DNA from: a virus
Direction: 5' to 3' (one strand)
IMG/VR virus record: IMGVR_UViG_3300025759_000474
Location: 1 to 29,401 of that record
Length of the DNA stretch: 29,401 nucleotides
The position numbers and the translations under genes were made by a program. Below the pieces are notes generated by a model. That model was not told where the DNA came from. It searched no databases and was given only the letters and a program-made list of their open reading frames with translations. Positions 1 to 8,843 of the stretch are shown one piece after another (positions within the stretch are counted from its first letter, which is position 1; every line of letters begins with the position of its first letter).

Positions 1-891
1 GTCTACGATAGCCTTCTTGTTCGTGTCGTGATTGAACTCACCCTCAGTCTTTTGTACAGGCTGTCTTCGCAGCAGCTCCTCTACCACTCCGCCGTCCTCG
101 TACTTTACCCTCATGCCTTTTTCTCCGCTCGAAGGAACACCAGCAAATGCCAAGGCTGTTTGCCCGACTCCTGAGATAATATTTCCAAACGCATCTCTCT
201 TCGCAGCCCTTGCCGCCTCGATGTTCTGCTGAGCCATAGCCCTGTCCTGCAAGCCCATGGCGTAGTCTTGTTGTTGCAAACCGAGCTGCAAACCTTGCTT
301 CTGCTGAAGGGCCTGCTGCTCCAACCCTGCAAGTCTTCCCATCGCTCCAATCTCTCTCTGAAGGTCAGATTGCTTTACTTGTCGCTCCGCCTCTAATGTT
401 TGACCAAGCAGACCACTGATGTTCGCAGCTGCCCTGGGGTCATTCATGGAGCCAAGAGCAGTAGCCAATCCAGATTGGATATAAGAGGTGTCTGTTGGCC
501 TAATCCCTGCTGTAGCTAGGTCTCTTTCCGCTTGAGATACGTCGAACTCAAAAGCATCGAGCTTGCCTCTTGCGGCAGCCGCTCTTTTTTGAGCTTCACC
601 TTTTATTTTTCTTTGTCTCTCTATTTCTTTTTTGCTGCCAATAAGGTCTGCGATACCAGCACCAATGCCAATTAGTCCAGCACCTGCACCCGAATTTGCT
701 TGAGCGGCGATTGGACGACCAAATTCATCGAACCCACCTGAAGCTCCAGTGGTGTCTATGCCCGTCCAAGGATTGTAGGACCCCTGGGTGTTTCCGAAGT
801 TAGTAGGTGTAAACTGAGAACCTGACTGATACTGACTCATGTCAATATTGCCAAGCAATCCTCCATTGTTGTATTTCTTCTTATATCCCAT
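1..891 (-). CDS. Putative internal virion / tail-associated protein, partial at the left edge
   Basis: An open frame of 297 codons starts at ATG 889-891 and runs without a stop to the window edge, so the C-terminus is missing. It begins 11 bases after the preceding gene ends. The protein has a Gly-rich N-terminus, a hydrophobic glycine-rich stretch around residues 67-86 (GAGAGLIGIGAGIADLIG), which could be membrane-active, then a long helical, glutamine- and alanine-rich region (about 87-235) with likely coiled coil. The visible end, around residues 260-297, contains MRVKYEDGGVVEELL followed by EGEFNHDTNKKAIVD. From memory, a G-E-F-x-H-x-T-N-K-K type segment near the C-terminus recurs in virion proteins of crAss-like and other marine phages. 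The position after the nozzle-type genes suits an ejected or internal virion protein. The open frame is certain. The role is inferred from composition and position. Confidence 0.8.
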   Translation of the reverse strand, partial: MGYKKKYNNGGLLGNIDMSQYQSGSQFTPTNFGNTQGSYNPWTGIDTTGASGGFDEFGRPIAAQANSGAGAGLIGIGAGIADLIGSKKEIERQRKIKGEAQKRAAAARGKLDAFEFDVSQAERDLATAGIRPTDTSYIQSGLATALGSMNDPRAAANISGLLGQTLEAERQVKQSDLQREIGAMGRLAGLEQQALQQKQGLQLGLQQQDYAMGLQDRAMAQQNIEAARAAKRDAFGNIISGVGQTALAFAGVPSSGEKGMRVKYEDGGVVEELLRRQPVQKTEGEFNHDTNKKAIVD

Positions 892-902
892 GGTCTACAA
901 AT

Positions 903-1937
903 TTAAGAATTTTGAGTTAAACGCGCAGCAGAGCTGGAAAACTCATAGTCTACGTTTATAGAGTGAAGCTCAACAGGTTTGTCTGAAAAACAATCAAACC
1001 TGGAGTTTAGATATGGACCCCTCATTTGGTCTCCGTTTATTTCTGTTGGGCTGTTAGCAAACATCCCAAACGAACCCAGTAAAAAACCTTGCACCGCCGC
1101 AAACCAAACACCCACTACTATTTCGTCAGACCCAAGAAGCGTGAGCGGAGGTACAAACCTAAAGGTCATGGACCCGTCACCTATGTCCAGGATTGAAACC
1201 GATGACCCAAGCGGTATGGCGCCTCCAAAATCATAGTACTGCTGATTAGCAAGGTATGTGAAAAACTCTTGAAAGTTGTACATACCTTGAGGTATAGGCA
1301 GCAATCCCGACCCTTCAAAGTAAGCAACAGCCTCTACTCCAATGCCAAAAGGAGTAGATAGAAAAGAAGAGTAACTCACTTCGTCTAACGGAACGGTTAT
1401 TAGAATTGGGTCGGATGTTTGGTTTTCCAAGAATAACCCCATCGCCTCCGCAACAGCATCTTGAATCTGTTGATTGCCGCCTCCTGCATATAAAATAGCT
1501 GGTGCAGGAACCAAGTTTGCCGTCGAGTTGGATGCAGACCTAGGCACTTCAAAGTACTTAAACCCTTCTTTATCGTTTAGCTCCTGTAGCTCAACGGGGG
1601 TGTTTTGATTGTTTTCGTCTTCGTACTCTTCATTCGTAGAGAACCCAACCATCCATGCGTCCGCATTCGTCTCTAAAGAGACAGATTTAAATATTTTGAC
1701 CGCCGATGGAGCATCATTGAAGCTTAATTCTAGTGACGAAGGGGCAAACCCGCCATAAAATGTGTTACGTTGAGGGTTCACATCATGAAGCCAAACCTTG
1801 CCGTTCCCATCTTTGAACGAAAGCATTTCGTCTGAGCAATTAGCATAACAAGTTGGGACAAAAGAATATCTTGTCGTCCATGCGTCTTGCCTTTTAGAAA
1901 AAGCAAATGTCACTTCTGGGGTTGGGATTTGAGGCAT
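903..1937 (-). CDS. Tail nozzle companion protein (stabilization-protein C-terminal type)
   Basis: A protein of 344 residues. I chose ATG 1935-1937 (MPQIPTPEVTF) because it lies one base after the stop of the 2020-residue gene; an upstream in-frame start at 1997 would overlap that gene by 59 bases. Near the N-terminus there is AWTTRYSFVPTCYANCSDEM, then SFKDGNGKVWLHD, NTFYGGF and a segment rich in F-N-D-x-P-S and I-F-K-S-V-S-L-E. From memory, this order (W-T-x-x-Y-S-F-V-P, F-K-x-G-x-x-W-x-H, N-x-F-Y-G, F-N-x-x-P-S-x-x-K-x-F-K) is typical of the C-terminal part of the large tail stabilization proteins of podovirus-like marine and crAss-like phages. Here it is a separate gene immediately downstream of the giant protein. 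It is probably a tail component; its exact place in the virion is unknown. Confidence 0.85.
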   Translation of the reverse strand: MPQIPTPEVTFAFSKRQDAWTTRYSFVPTCYANCSDEMLSFKDGNGKVWLHDVNPQRNTFYGGFAPSSLELSFNDAPSAVKIFKSVSLETNADAWMVGFSTNEEYEDENNQNTPVELQELNDKEGFKYFEVPRSASNSTANLVPAPAILYAGGGNQQIQDAVAEAMGLFLENQTSDPILITVPLDEVSYSSFLSTPFGIGVEAVAYFEGSGLLPIPQGMYNFQEFFTYLANQQYYDFGGAIPLGSSVSILDIGDGSMTFRFVPPLTLLGSDEIVVGVWFAAVQGFLLGSFGMFANSPTEINGDQMRGPYLNSRFDCFSDKPVELHSINVDYEFSSSAARLTQNS

Positions 1938-1938
1938 A

Positions 1939-4900
1939 TTACAGTCCGAATATTGGATCGTTAGAGTTGTATGTCCAGTCATTAGTTCCACCCGCAACGC
2001 CTGAGGGAAGAAGGCTTAGGAAAATAAGCATGTCGACTGCAGTTATTTGGAACGTCGTGTTGTATCCATCTTCTTGAGTTGCACCACCTTGACTAAAGTA
2101 CTCGCTTGGAGCGTTTCCGTTGAGCCTCATTGCAGGGTTAAGGTACTGACCAAGCTGATAAAACTGACCTACAGTCATTGGGTCCGCCCCTGAGAGGTGT
2201 TGCTGTTGTATAAAGCCTAACACCTGGGAGGTGCTAAACTCAGGGTTTTCAATAGTCGGGCCTGGATAGCTACTACTAAACGCAGAATCACTGCCTAAAA
2301 ACTCAGTACCAAACACAGCTAAACTTTGAAGGAAGTCAGTTATAGTGATTGACCCCACGTTGTTAACGTTGTACAGGTGGCGGAAGTCCGACACCTGCGA
2401 CTGACTAAAGTACTGATAGAATTCCCACACCTTCATTTCTCCAGCCGCAATTAGGTAATCAACAGCGTCTTGAGTACTGCTAAATATCGGCAATACGCTT
2501 ACCTTGGGCGGAGGAAGCGCAGCCGTAGTTGTTTCTTGAGGTACAAAGATGGATCCACTTGTATTGTATTGCGTGTCAAAAACGGTGTTAAACAGAAGTA
2601 AGTCACTGGTGTCAATGAGACCGTCGCCGAAATAGTCAAATCTAAATTTCGCGTACAAAGTCTCGTCTATCTCATTCAACAAACCAAAAAGATTGTTGAA
2701 CGTGGGGTGATTGCCTTCGTTAGGATCGTTCTTGAGGTCTTTCAAGTAATCTATTGCTAATTCTGCGCTCATGTCTTCTGGTGATATGTTTGTCAAGTAA
2801 AAGTCGTTGTACGCTTCCGTAAAGGCAACAGCTGCGTCAGACGAAGTGTATTCATCAACGGACACCCCGCTCCCTTCAACGTCAATAGTAACAGTCGGTT
2901 GGTTCGGGTCGTTTGTGGTAAAGTTTATTTCTCCAGAAAAAGTTTCGACGGAATCTGGATTAAAGAAAATTGTTACTGGTATGCTTGTAAAGCCAAACTC
3001 TGGAAGCAACACGATCGGGAACGCTTGGGCTGGGTTGATGCTAAACCTTGAGTTGGTAAACGATATTGCCTCTACATTTATGGGGTCGTTTGTGGTAGCC
3101 CTTAAGGTGACGTCTTGTTGTTGTGTTTGACCTACCCCCACATTTCCGAATGTAAGCAAATCTGGAATCACCTCAAGCTTTTCGGTCTGTACTCCTGTGG
3201 TTCCTCCTTCCCCGTCCTCACCCGAAGGCCCTTCTGTGTCGTCTTCCCCTCCATCAACGCCTTCGAACGCTGGCGTTATACCTGGTTGGGCTGGGTATGT
3301 TACCCCATACGGTTCGTCTCTTTCGTCTAGAACCAGGATTGACAATAAATACTCATCTTTTAAAGCGTCAAAGCCACCAACAATTCTAGTCTGCCCTACG
3401 TTGATCGCTCTTTTTAGCGAAGCTCGAATTAAAGAAGACATGCCTTTTTCGGATATCTCTTCAACCCCTTTACTTTTAGACCACCTATAAACCTTAGATA
3501 AGGATTTATTGCAAAAGTAAATCTCGTCGCCTGAGTTGTAAACAGACGATGGGTCATCATCACAACCAGAGACTCCAGGATAAGTAATAACTTCGCCTAA
3601 AACATTAAGGGAGGCAATAATTTGTTGAGACCCAGAAGCGTCAGATATTACGTTTTTGTTTACTGGAACAATACTTAGTTTTTCTTTTTGAATCACAACG
3701 ATATAATCGTTGTAACTAACAATGTACTGTATGTCCCCGTACTGCTCAGAAAGATCTTTAAACGGAGCCAAAGAAGCGTTAAATGAAGAGTAGTTTAATT
3801 TAACACCTTCGGGGTTGCTTGCATCGGAGTAAATAATAGTAGCGTCTCTTTTTGTCTCTTTCTCATCATCAAAGACAACGTTTGGCCTTCCCTTATAGGA
3901 GAAAGAATCAGACCTAAACAGGTCGCTGGCAGACTCGGCCTCTAAATAGACCGTAGTAAAATTAGGCTGAGGTGCGGGATCTGCGCCGTCATCATTTGGG
4001 ATAATGTCTAAATATTCGTTGTTTAAAAGGGGTTTTACATTGGTTGCAACCCTTCTGAACCAAACGTCTCCCTTCTCTAAAGTTACTGTTACTTGCTCGT
4101 GAGATAGATTACCGTATTGATCTCTTACCACTCTGTACGATTTGCTTGCTTCGTAGTAAATCTGTTCTTCTGGAGACAGCACCTTTTTCGGTGTTCTTAT
4201 CTCTACGATGCAGTTTTTCTCCCAGTTGCTTGTACCTTCAAAAGCGACAGCCGAATGATTAAAACCAACAGCATTCACGTTGTCTTTGAGTACGAGGAAT
4301 TGACCCTTTTGGTTTTCTTCTGGAAGTTCTTGAGAGGTGAGAGGGTTGTCAGCATCTCCTAAGTTCACTAATCCCACGACATCAAACTCATGATTCTCGT
4401 AGGTTCTAGAAGACCCAGGGCCATATGAAATAACATTTAGTTTATCCCCCTCCTGAAACTTATAAAGATTTAATCCTCCTTCTTTGTTTCTAGCTCCAAA
4501 CGAACTGGCATAAGAGACTGGATGGCCTTGAAGGTAATTTAAGGATACGTATATGTTTTTATTGGATTCAGCTACAAGTTGATCATCTGGATCACCCCCC
4601 ACGAAAGCACCCCCTACGCTATACTGAATGTAATCGTTAACAGTGCTATTCCCCCCATAGACTATCTTGTAGCTGTGAGCCCACTCTGGGGGATCATGAA
4701 GCAACTTAATGTCTATGCTTACTGCTCCGTACCCCTCCCCAGCATCTCTTTCTCCATAAGCTTTTACATAAGTACTATCAAGGTAATTTACAAAACCGTG
4801 GCGCCCCCTTTCGTCGTAGTAAACAATCCCAAAATCATGATTGGCTTTTGTTTTAAAGCTTTCATTTCCTTCCCCATATAGCTCTCCAGAGCTAGTCATA

Positions 4901-7900
4901 AGAAAGTTAAAAACAGAAGGGGTAACAACAGATTGATTTCTTTTGAAGTCTACGCTGGGAAAACCATATACATTGTCGTAATCGTTAAATATAGCTGCGC
5001 CTTGGACTCCCTCTGGTCTTTCGTACTCAAAATCTGGGTTTGCGAGCCATTCAGCAATTCCACTACTTGTAAAGACATACTCGGTCGTGGTTTTATTTTT
5101 TAAAAAAGGAAGCACCGTCGGAAAGTTGCCCGCTTCTACATTCGGTATTGTGCTCGCCATAGTTGGCGTAAGGGACCCCCCGTAAAAAACTGTGTTTTTG
5201 TGGCGATGTGAGCCAACCTCGCTTGGATCGGGCAGATAATAGTAAGGATTGACCGTGACGCTACCTTGGGCATACATCCTGAGTTGGTCGTAAGGGTGTA
5301 AACTCCCTTCTGTTGCATACCCCTGAGCTGGACCCCCTCCTGGTCCAGCAGCTCCGTCACTCAAAGATTTTTGGCTCATAGCGCCAGGCCAAAAATCATC
5401 GCCATATTCAGAATCAACAATCCACAAATAAGGATTGGGGAAGCCCAAATCCAAGTATGACAGAATTGGTCCCTGATCTGATATTATATCTTCCTCAAAA
5501 GCAGGAAAGACAAGCCGACCTATCTGATGTTGATAACCATGAGCAAATTGCGTGTGCACCACACCACTAGGCTTATTTGCAAATCCAGCGAAGTCATCAA
5601 AACTATAACCGTTTTGAGAGTCAAACCAACCAACGAGGTCGCCCGTTTCATGAATGTAGTCTATGTCGTCTGCTGATATTACTATCCATTGAGGTTTTGC
5701 CTGCGTACCTGGGGAGTCGGTTTCTGTGTCGTGAATACACGTATGAACCTCTGTGTCAGAAAGCCCTGCTAGACTTATACCGAAGTGATAAGCATGGCTG
5801 GGGCTTTCAACACCTATAGAGGCCAAGTATTCGTTATAATCAGAATCCATGTGGCCCCAGTTAGGCTCATCTGGGTTGATTTGTATTTCGGTGAAAAATC
5901 TTTTCAATCTAAACTTAGGGGTCCCTTTATTAACTATAAAATAACCAGTAGGAACCCCACTAATTGCTGAAGTATCGGAACCCCAAACGGCACATATCTT
6001 ATCTGAATGAAGCAGAGGGCTTTCGCCTTGCCCTATTGTATGTTGATCTATCAGGTCTCCGCTTTCTAGACCTAAATCAAAACTGTAAGAAGCCTCGGCT
6101 TGCGCTTCAATCAGAGTGATTCCTTCACATTCGTTTATAAACTGATAGCCAGGCGGAACATTAGGATTACATATAGCTTCGGAAATTGCTAGACAAACTT
6201 TTGTTCTAGCGTCCGTTAAATCTTGAGTAGTTTTAATTTGAGCCGTAAACGTTATGGGCTGACCTTGAAATATGAAAGGATTGGCGGCGCCTGTTCCGAA
6301 TATAGCTTTTTGATTTTGGTCCACGTTGGGCGGCGTTGGATTGTCACTATTAATCGGAAGAAACGCTCTTTTCCAAATGACCTCTTGGTTGACTTGGACC
6401 CCAGTCGGATCATTCACTGGCCCTCCCCATATCTTACCTTCTACAGCAGGCTGTGGCGTAAAGCTTAATTCTTCGTTTTCTACGTGTAATTCAGGTATTT
6501 TTGCGCCAACAGGAGTATCCCCAATATATTCATCTGCTGAGCCGTAAAGGCTTTCGCTTTGCTGATAGTTTACACCGTCATGAATACCGAGGTTTCCTCC
6601 AAGGGGCTGAGGTCCTCTTTGAATGGTTTGATACCCATACGCTGTATAATAATGCCAGTTCCTTTGAGGCTGGAGGGAAATGCTAAATGTTATATTTGTT
6701 TCGGCTGGAAGGTTGTCTGGGAGCTCAGAAAAAGACAAAAAGAAACTTGCGTTATCTGAGGGTTGAGCCTGACCATAAGAGCTATAACCACCTCCAAACT
6801 TTGACGGGATGTAGTCAACAGAATACTGAATAAAATCTTCAGGTCTTTCCTTGTAGTTTACAGTACAAATAGCTTCTACGTCAACTGCGTCAAACCCGTC
6901 TGTGTAATTGGCATACATCAGCCTATTTGAGGAGGTCGTTTGCGCTTTCGCTTTCCTGGGGACAGAATCAAACTGTTTATTTACTTCGTCAGTGCTTACA
7001 CCTCTAAGTATTCTGTCATTATAAAAGTTATAAGAAAAACTTTCGGGTGAAGCATCTAGCTCATCTATAATCATAAAAGAGCCCGTATTGCCTTGCCTGC
7101 CAAGAAGTCTAACCTTGCTGATTTCGGGGCCGCTACCAGGAATCGTTAAAACACACCTGTTGCTTAAAGAATCGTCAATGTTTGTTTGAGCGCCCTGCTC
7201 AATGATCACAGTAGGGAAAGCAATGTCCGAGTATGAAGATATTGAGCTCTCAACCCCGTCAAGGTAGATATGCTGATAAGCGAATTGAAACCCTGGAGAT
7301 CTTGAGAAATTGTTTACTGACCTTTCAGGATCTTGATCAAAGTAAAACGATATGTTTTCTAATGGAACCTTTGGGCATGCGGTTATAAAATCTGCCTCTG
7401 CAAAAGGGTCCACACCATGGATTTGAGAACCAGAAGAATTGAAAAAAGCTCTGTATGCGTTTATTTTTCTCGGTTCGTTAGCCCCGTCTGTAAAATAAAT
7501 AATTACGTCCTTGTCAAACTCATCTCCCGATTCTGGAGGAGTGCTTTTTGATGCGTTGCTGTAAACGATATCTGCTTTTACAAATCCGTTTTGAGGGAAG
7601 TTAAATTGAGAGCTCTTGTATATCAACCTAATAGAGGGTCCCTGCTGGGCGCCTCCATTGAAGCTGTTTAATATATCCCTCTTGTCGTAGGCCCAAACAC
7701 CATGATCGTCAGCGTTTTGAGCGTATACAAAGAAATAAGTAATATCCGTCTTGACGTCCTCCACAGACCCTATCACCCTAGCGTCAGAAGGCAGTCCCTC
7801 GCCTTCGTGAATAAAGACCTCCTGTGTACCCTTAATGTTTTTAAGTACTCCCTCGCCAGAATCTGACTTAACGCCGTTCTGAAAGCCTTCATTATCGGGG

Positions 7901-8001
7901 CCAGAATAAAAATTCAAGGCATCCAGCATGGACACCTTGTTTATGGTCTTGCTGTCAGCATCTGAATTTAAGACCCTAGGTATTCTTTTATCTACAGCCA
8001 T
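1939..8001 (-). CDS. Giant tail nozzle / stabilization-type protein with HYDIN-like and dockerin-like segments
   Basis: A protein of 2020 residues, the largest in the window. Its ATG (7999-8001) overlaps the TGA of the preceding gene as ATGA. The N-terminus (MAVDKRIPRVLN, then MLDALNFYSG and DNEGFQNG) and YFTDGANEPRKIN at residues 169-181 resemble the stabilization/nozzle proteins of crAss-like phages, functional counterparts of P22 gp10 or T7 gp12. The middle (about 200-1600) is beta-rich and probably repetitive. Residues about 1609-1716 look like an ASPM-SPD-2-HYDIN Ig-like domain (LTFGNVGVGQT, INFTTNDP, VEGSGV). After this come three EF-hand/dockerin-like loops: D1789-D1800 (DYFGDGLIDTSD), N1878-D1889 (NVNNVGSITITD) and a degenerate one ending at D1990. 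It probably forms the tail tube or nozzle below the connectors. The appended C-terminal domains are unusual. Identification is by motif memory, not by search. Confidence 0.87.
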   Translation of the reverse strand: MAVDKRIPRVLNSDADSKTINKVSMLDALNFYSGPDNEGFQNGVKSDSGEGVLKNIKGTQEVFIHEGEGLPSDARVIGSVEDVKTDITYFFVYAQNADDHGVWAYDKRDILNSFNGGAQQGPSIRLIYKSSQFNFPQNGFVKADIVYSNASKSTPPESGDEFDKDVIIYFTDGANEPRKINAYRAFFNSSGSQIHGVDPFAEADFITACPKVPLENISFYFDQDPERSVNNFSRSPGFQFAYQHIYLDGVESSISSYSDIAFPTVIIEQGAQTNIDDSLSNRCVLTIPGSGPEISKVRLLGRQGNTGSFMIIDELDASPESFSYNFYNDRILRGVSTDEVNKQFDSVPRKAKAQTTSSNRLMYANYTDGFDAVDVEAICTVNYKERPEDFIQYSVDYIPSKFGGGYSSYGQAQPSDNASFFLSFSELPDNLPAETNITFSISLQPQRNWHYYTAYGYQTIQRGPQPLGGNLGIHDGVNYQQSESLYGSADEYIGDTPVGAKIPELHVENEELSFTPQPAVEGKIWGGPVNDPTGVQVNQEVIWKRAFLPINSDNPTPPNVDQNQKAIFGTGAANPFIFQGQPITFTAQIKTTQDLTDARTKVCLAISEAICNPNVPPGYQFINECEGITLIEAQAEASYSFDLGLESGDLIDQHTIGQGESPLLHSDKICAVWGSDTSAISGVPTGYFIVNKGTPKFRLKRFFTEIQINPDEPNWGHMDSDYNEYLASIGVESPSHAYHFGISLAGLSDTEVHTCIHDTETDSPGTQAKPQWIVISADDIDYIHETGDLVGWFDSQNGYSFDDFAGFANKPSGVVHTQFAHGYQHQIGRLVFPAFEEDIISDQGPILSYLDLGFPNPYLWIVDSEYGDDFWPGAMSQKSLSDGAAGPGGGPAQGYATEGSLHPYDQLRMYAQGSVTVNPYYYLPDPSEVGSHRHKNTVFYGGSLTPTMASTIPNVEAGNFPTVLPFLKNKTTTEYVFTSSGIAEWLANPDFEYERPEGVQGAAIFNDYDNVYGFPSVDFKRNQSVVTPSVFNFLMTSSGELYGEGNESFKTKANHDFGIVYYDERGRHGFVNYLDSTYVKAYGERDAGEGYGAVSIDIKLLHDPPEWAHSYKIVYGGNSTVNDYIQYSVGGAFVGGDPDDQLVAESNKNIYVSLNYLQGHPVSYASSFGARNKEGGLNLYKFQEGDKLNVISYGPGSSRTYENHEFDVVGLVNLGDADNPLTSQELPEENQKGQFLVLKDNVNAVGFNHSAVAFEGTSNWEKNCIVEIRTPKKVLSPEEQIYYEASKSYRVVRDQYGNLSHEQVTVTLEKGDVWFRRVATNVKPLLNNEYLDIIPNDDGADPAPQPNFTTVYLEAESASDLFRSDSFSYKGRPNVVFDDEKETKRDATIIYSDASNPEGVKLNYSSFNASLAPFKDLSEQYGDIQYIVSYNDYIVVIQKEKLSIVPVNKNVISDASGSQQIIASLNVLGEVITYPGVSGCDDDPSSVYNSGDEIYFCNKSLSKVYRWSKSKGVEEISEKGMSSLIRASLKRAINVGQTRIVGGFDALKDEYLLSILVLDERDEPYGVTYPAQPGITPAFEGVDGGEDDTEGPSGEDGEGGTTGVQTEKLEVIPDLLTFGNVGVGQTQQQDVTLRATTNDPINVEAISFTNSRFSINPAQAFPIVLLPEFGFTSIPVTIFFNPDSVETFSGEINFTTNDPNQPTVTIDVEGSGVSVDEYTSSDAAVAFTEAYNDFYLTNISPEDMSAELAIDYLKDLKNDPNEGNHPTFNNLFGLLNEIDETLYAKFRFDYFGDGLIDTSDLLLFNTVFDTQYNTSGSIFVPQETTTAALPPPKVSVLPIFSSTQDAVDYLIAAGEMKVWEFYQYFSQSQVSDFRHLYNVNNVGSITITDFLQSLAVFGTEFLGSDSAFSSSYPGPTIENPEFSTSQVLGFIQQQHLSGADPMTVGQFYQLGQYLNPAMRLNGNAPSEYFSQGGATQEDGYNTTFQITAVDMLIFLSLLPSGVAGGTNDWTYNSNDPIFGL

Positions 8002-8843
8002 CAGTACTTAGGCGCTTGAATAAAGTTCTTACGAATTGTCTTCAGGGCTTCTTCCTTAGTGAAGTTGCTGAGTCTGGCGTTTGCTTTTCTTCTCTCATTG
8101 TAGTATTCAGCCCTGGCTCTTGCTTTTTCGTTTGCTGGGACAGAAGACTTACGTTCAATAATCTTGTAGTACATGTATGATCTCAACGCTTCTTCTGCGT
8201 ATACGTGAACCTCTGGATCAGAAGACCTAGCTTCGTCGGCGATATACTCCAACACAATCTCTGAGTAACCGCTGTTAGTTTCCACTTCGATTCTGTTTTG
8301 ATCGAGGTTAAGCCTGTACTCTCCAGCGAGGTGACCGCCACCCGTACCGTACAGCTTTCCCAGCCCGCCTTGATACAGATAGTTTTCAAATACGTAATAA
8401 TCTAAATTGTCGTCGCTTCCAGCGGCTGTATTGTTCGTAGACGTTTTATCGTCCACCCTATCCCTTACCTGGTTGGAGATAATGTTCATGGGGCCTTTAT
8501 TGAAGTCCGCTATCTGCTCTCCCGCTATAGTGCCCGTTTCGTACTTCCTGGAATAGTTAATGTGCTTGTTATTTCCAAAAACACGAACGATTCCATCCGA
8601 GTCAATAATTCCAATCTTAGAAAGATCAACAAAATCGTCTGGTAACGTAACGGTGTCGTTATCGTTGATGGACAGCTTCATAGACTTGATTTTCTTTCCC
8701 AAATCAAAACCTATCTCCCTAATGCCTCTGAGGGCAAAATTTCGAATAGCGGTGTCTGAAGCATTGCTTGCGTAGTCGTCACCGTCCAGCGTAACGATAA
8801 AATCGTTTATAATCTGACTGAGTTTTACTTTATTAAACGCCAT
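8001..8843 (-). CDS. Head-tail connector / ring-type protein candidate
   Basis: A protein of 280 residues. Its ATG (8841-8843) shares one base with the TAA of the preceding gene (TAATG), and its own TGA overlaps the start of the giant nozzle gene. The N-terminal region (KLSQIINDFIVTLDGDDYAS, then IRNFALRGIREIGFDLGKKI) is helical. A beta segment follows with TLPDDFVDLSKIGIIDSDG at about residues 65-83. The C-terminal third is helical and charged (EEALRSYMYYKIIERKS; AEYYNERRKANARLSNF). A helical domain with an inserted L-P-x-D-F-V-D beta element is the pattern of phage adaptor and tail-tubular-A-like proteins that bridge portal and nozzle. The position between another connector candidate and the nozzle gene supports this. 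The specific ring position in the tail is unknown. Confidence 0.85.
   Translation of the reverse strand: MAFNKVKLSQIINDFIVTLDGDDYASNASDTAIRNFALRGIREIGFDLGKKIKSMKLSINDNDTVTLPDDFVDLSKIGIIDSDGIVRVFGNNKHINYSRKYETGTIAGEQIADFNKGPMNIISNQVRDRVDDKTSTNNTAAGSDDNLDYYVFENYLYQGGLGKLYGTGGGHLAGEYRLNLDQNRIEVETNSGYSEIVLEYIADEARSSDPEVHVYAEEALRSYMYYKIIERKSSVPANEKARARAEYYNERRKANARLSNFTKEEALKTIRKNFIQAPKY

Noticed and set aside
903-1997. Upstream start for the 344-residue protein
   Set aside because: It would overlap the giant nozzle gene by 59 bases; the ATG at 1937 gives a one-base gap, in line with the other junctions.
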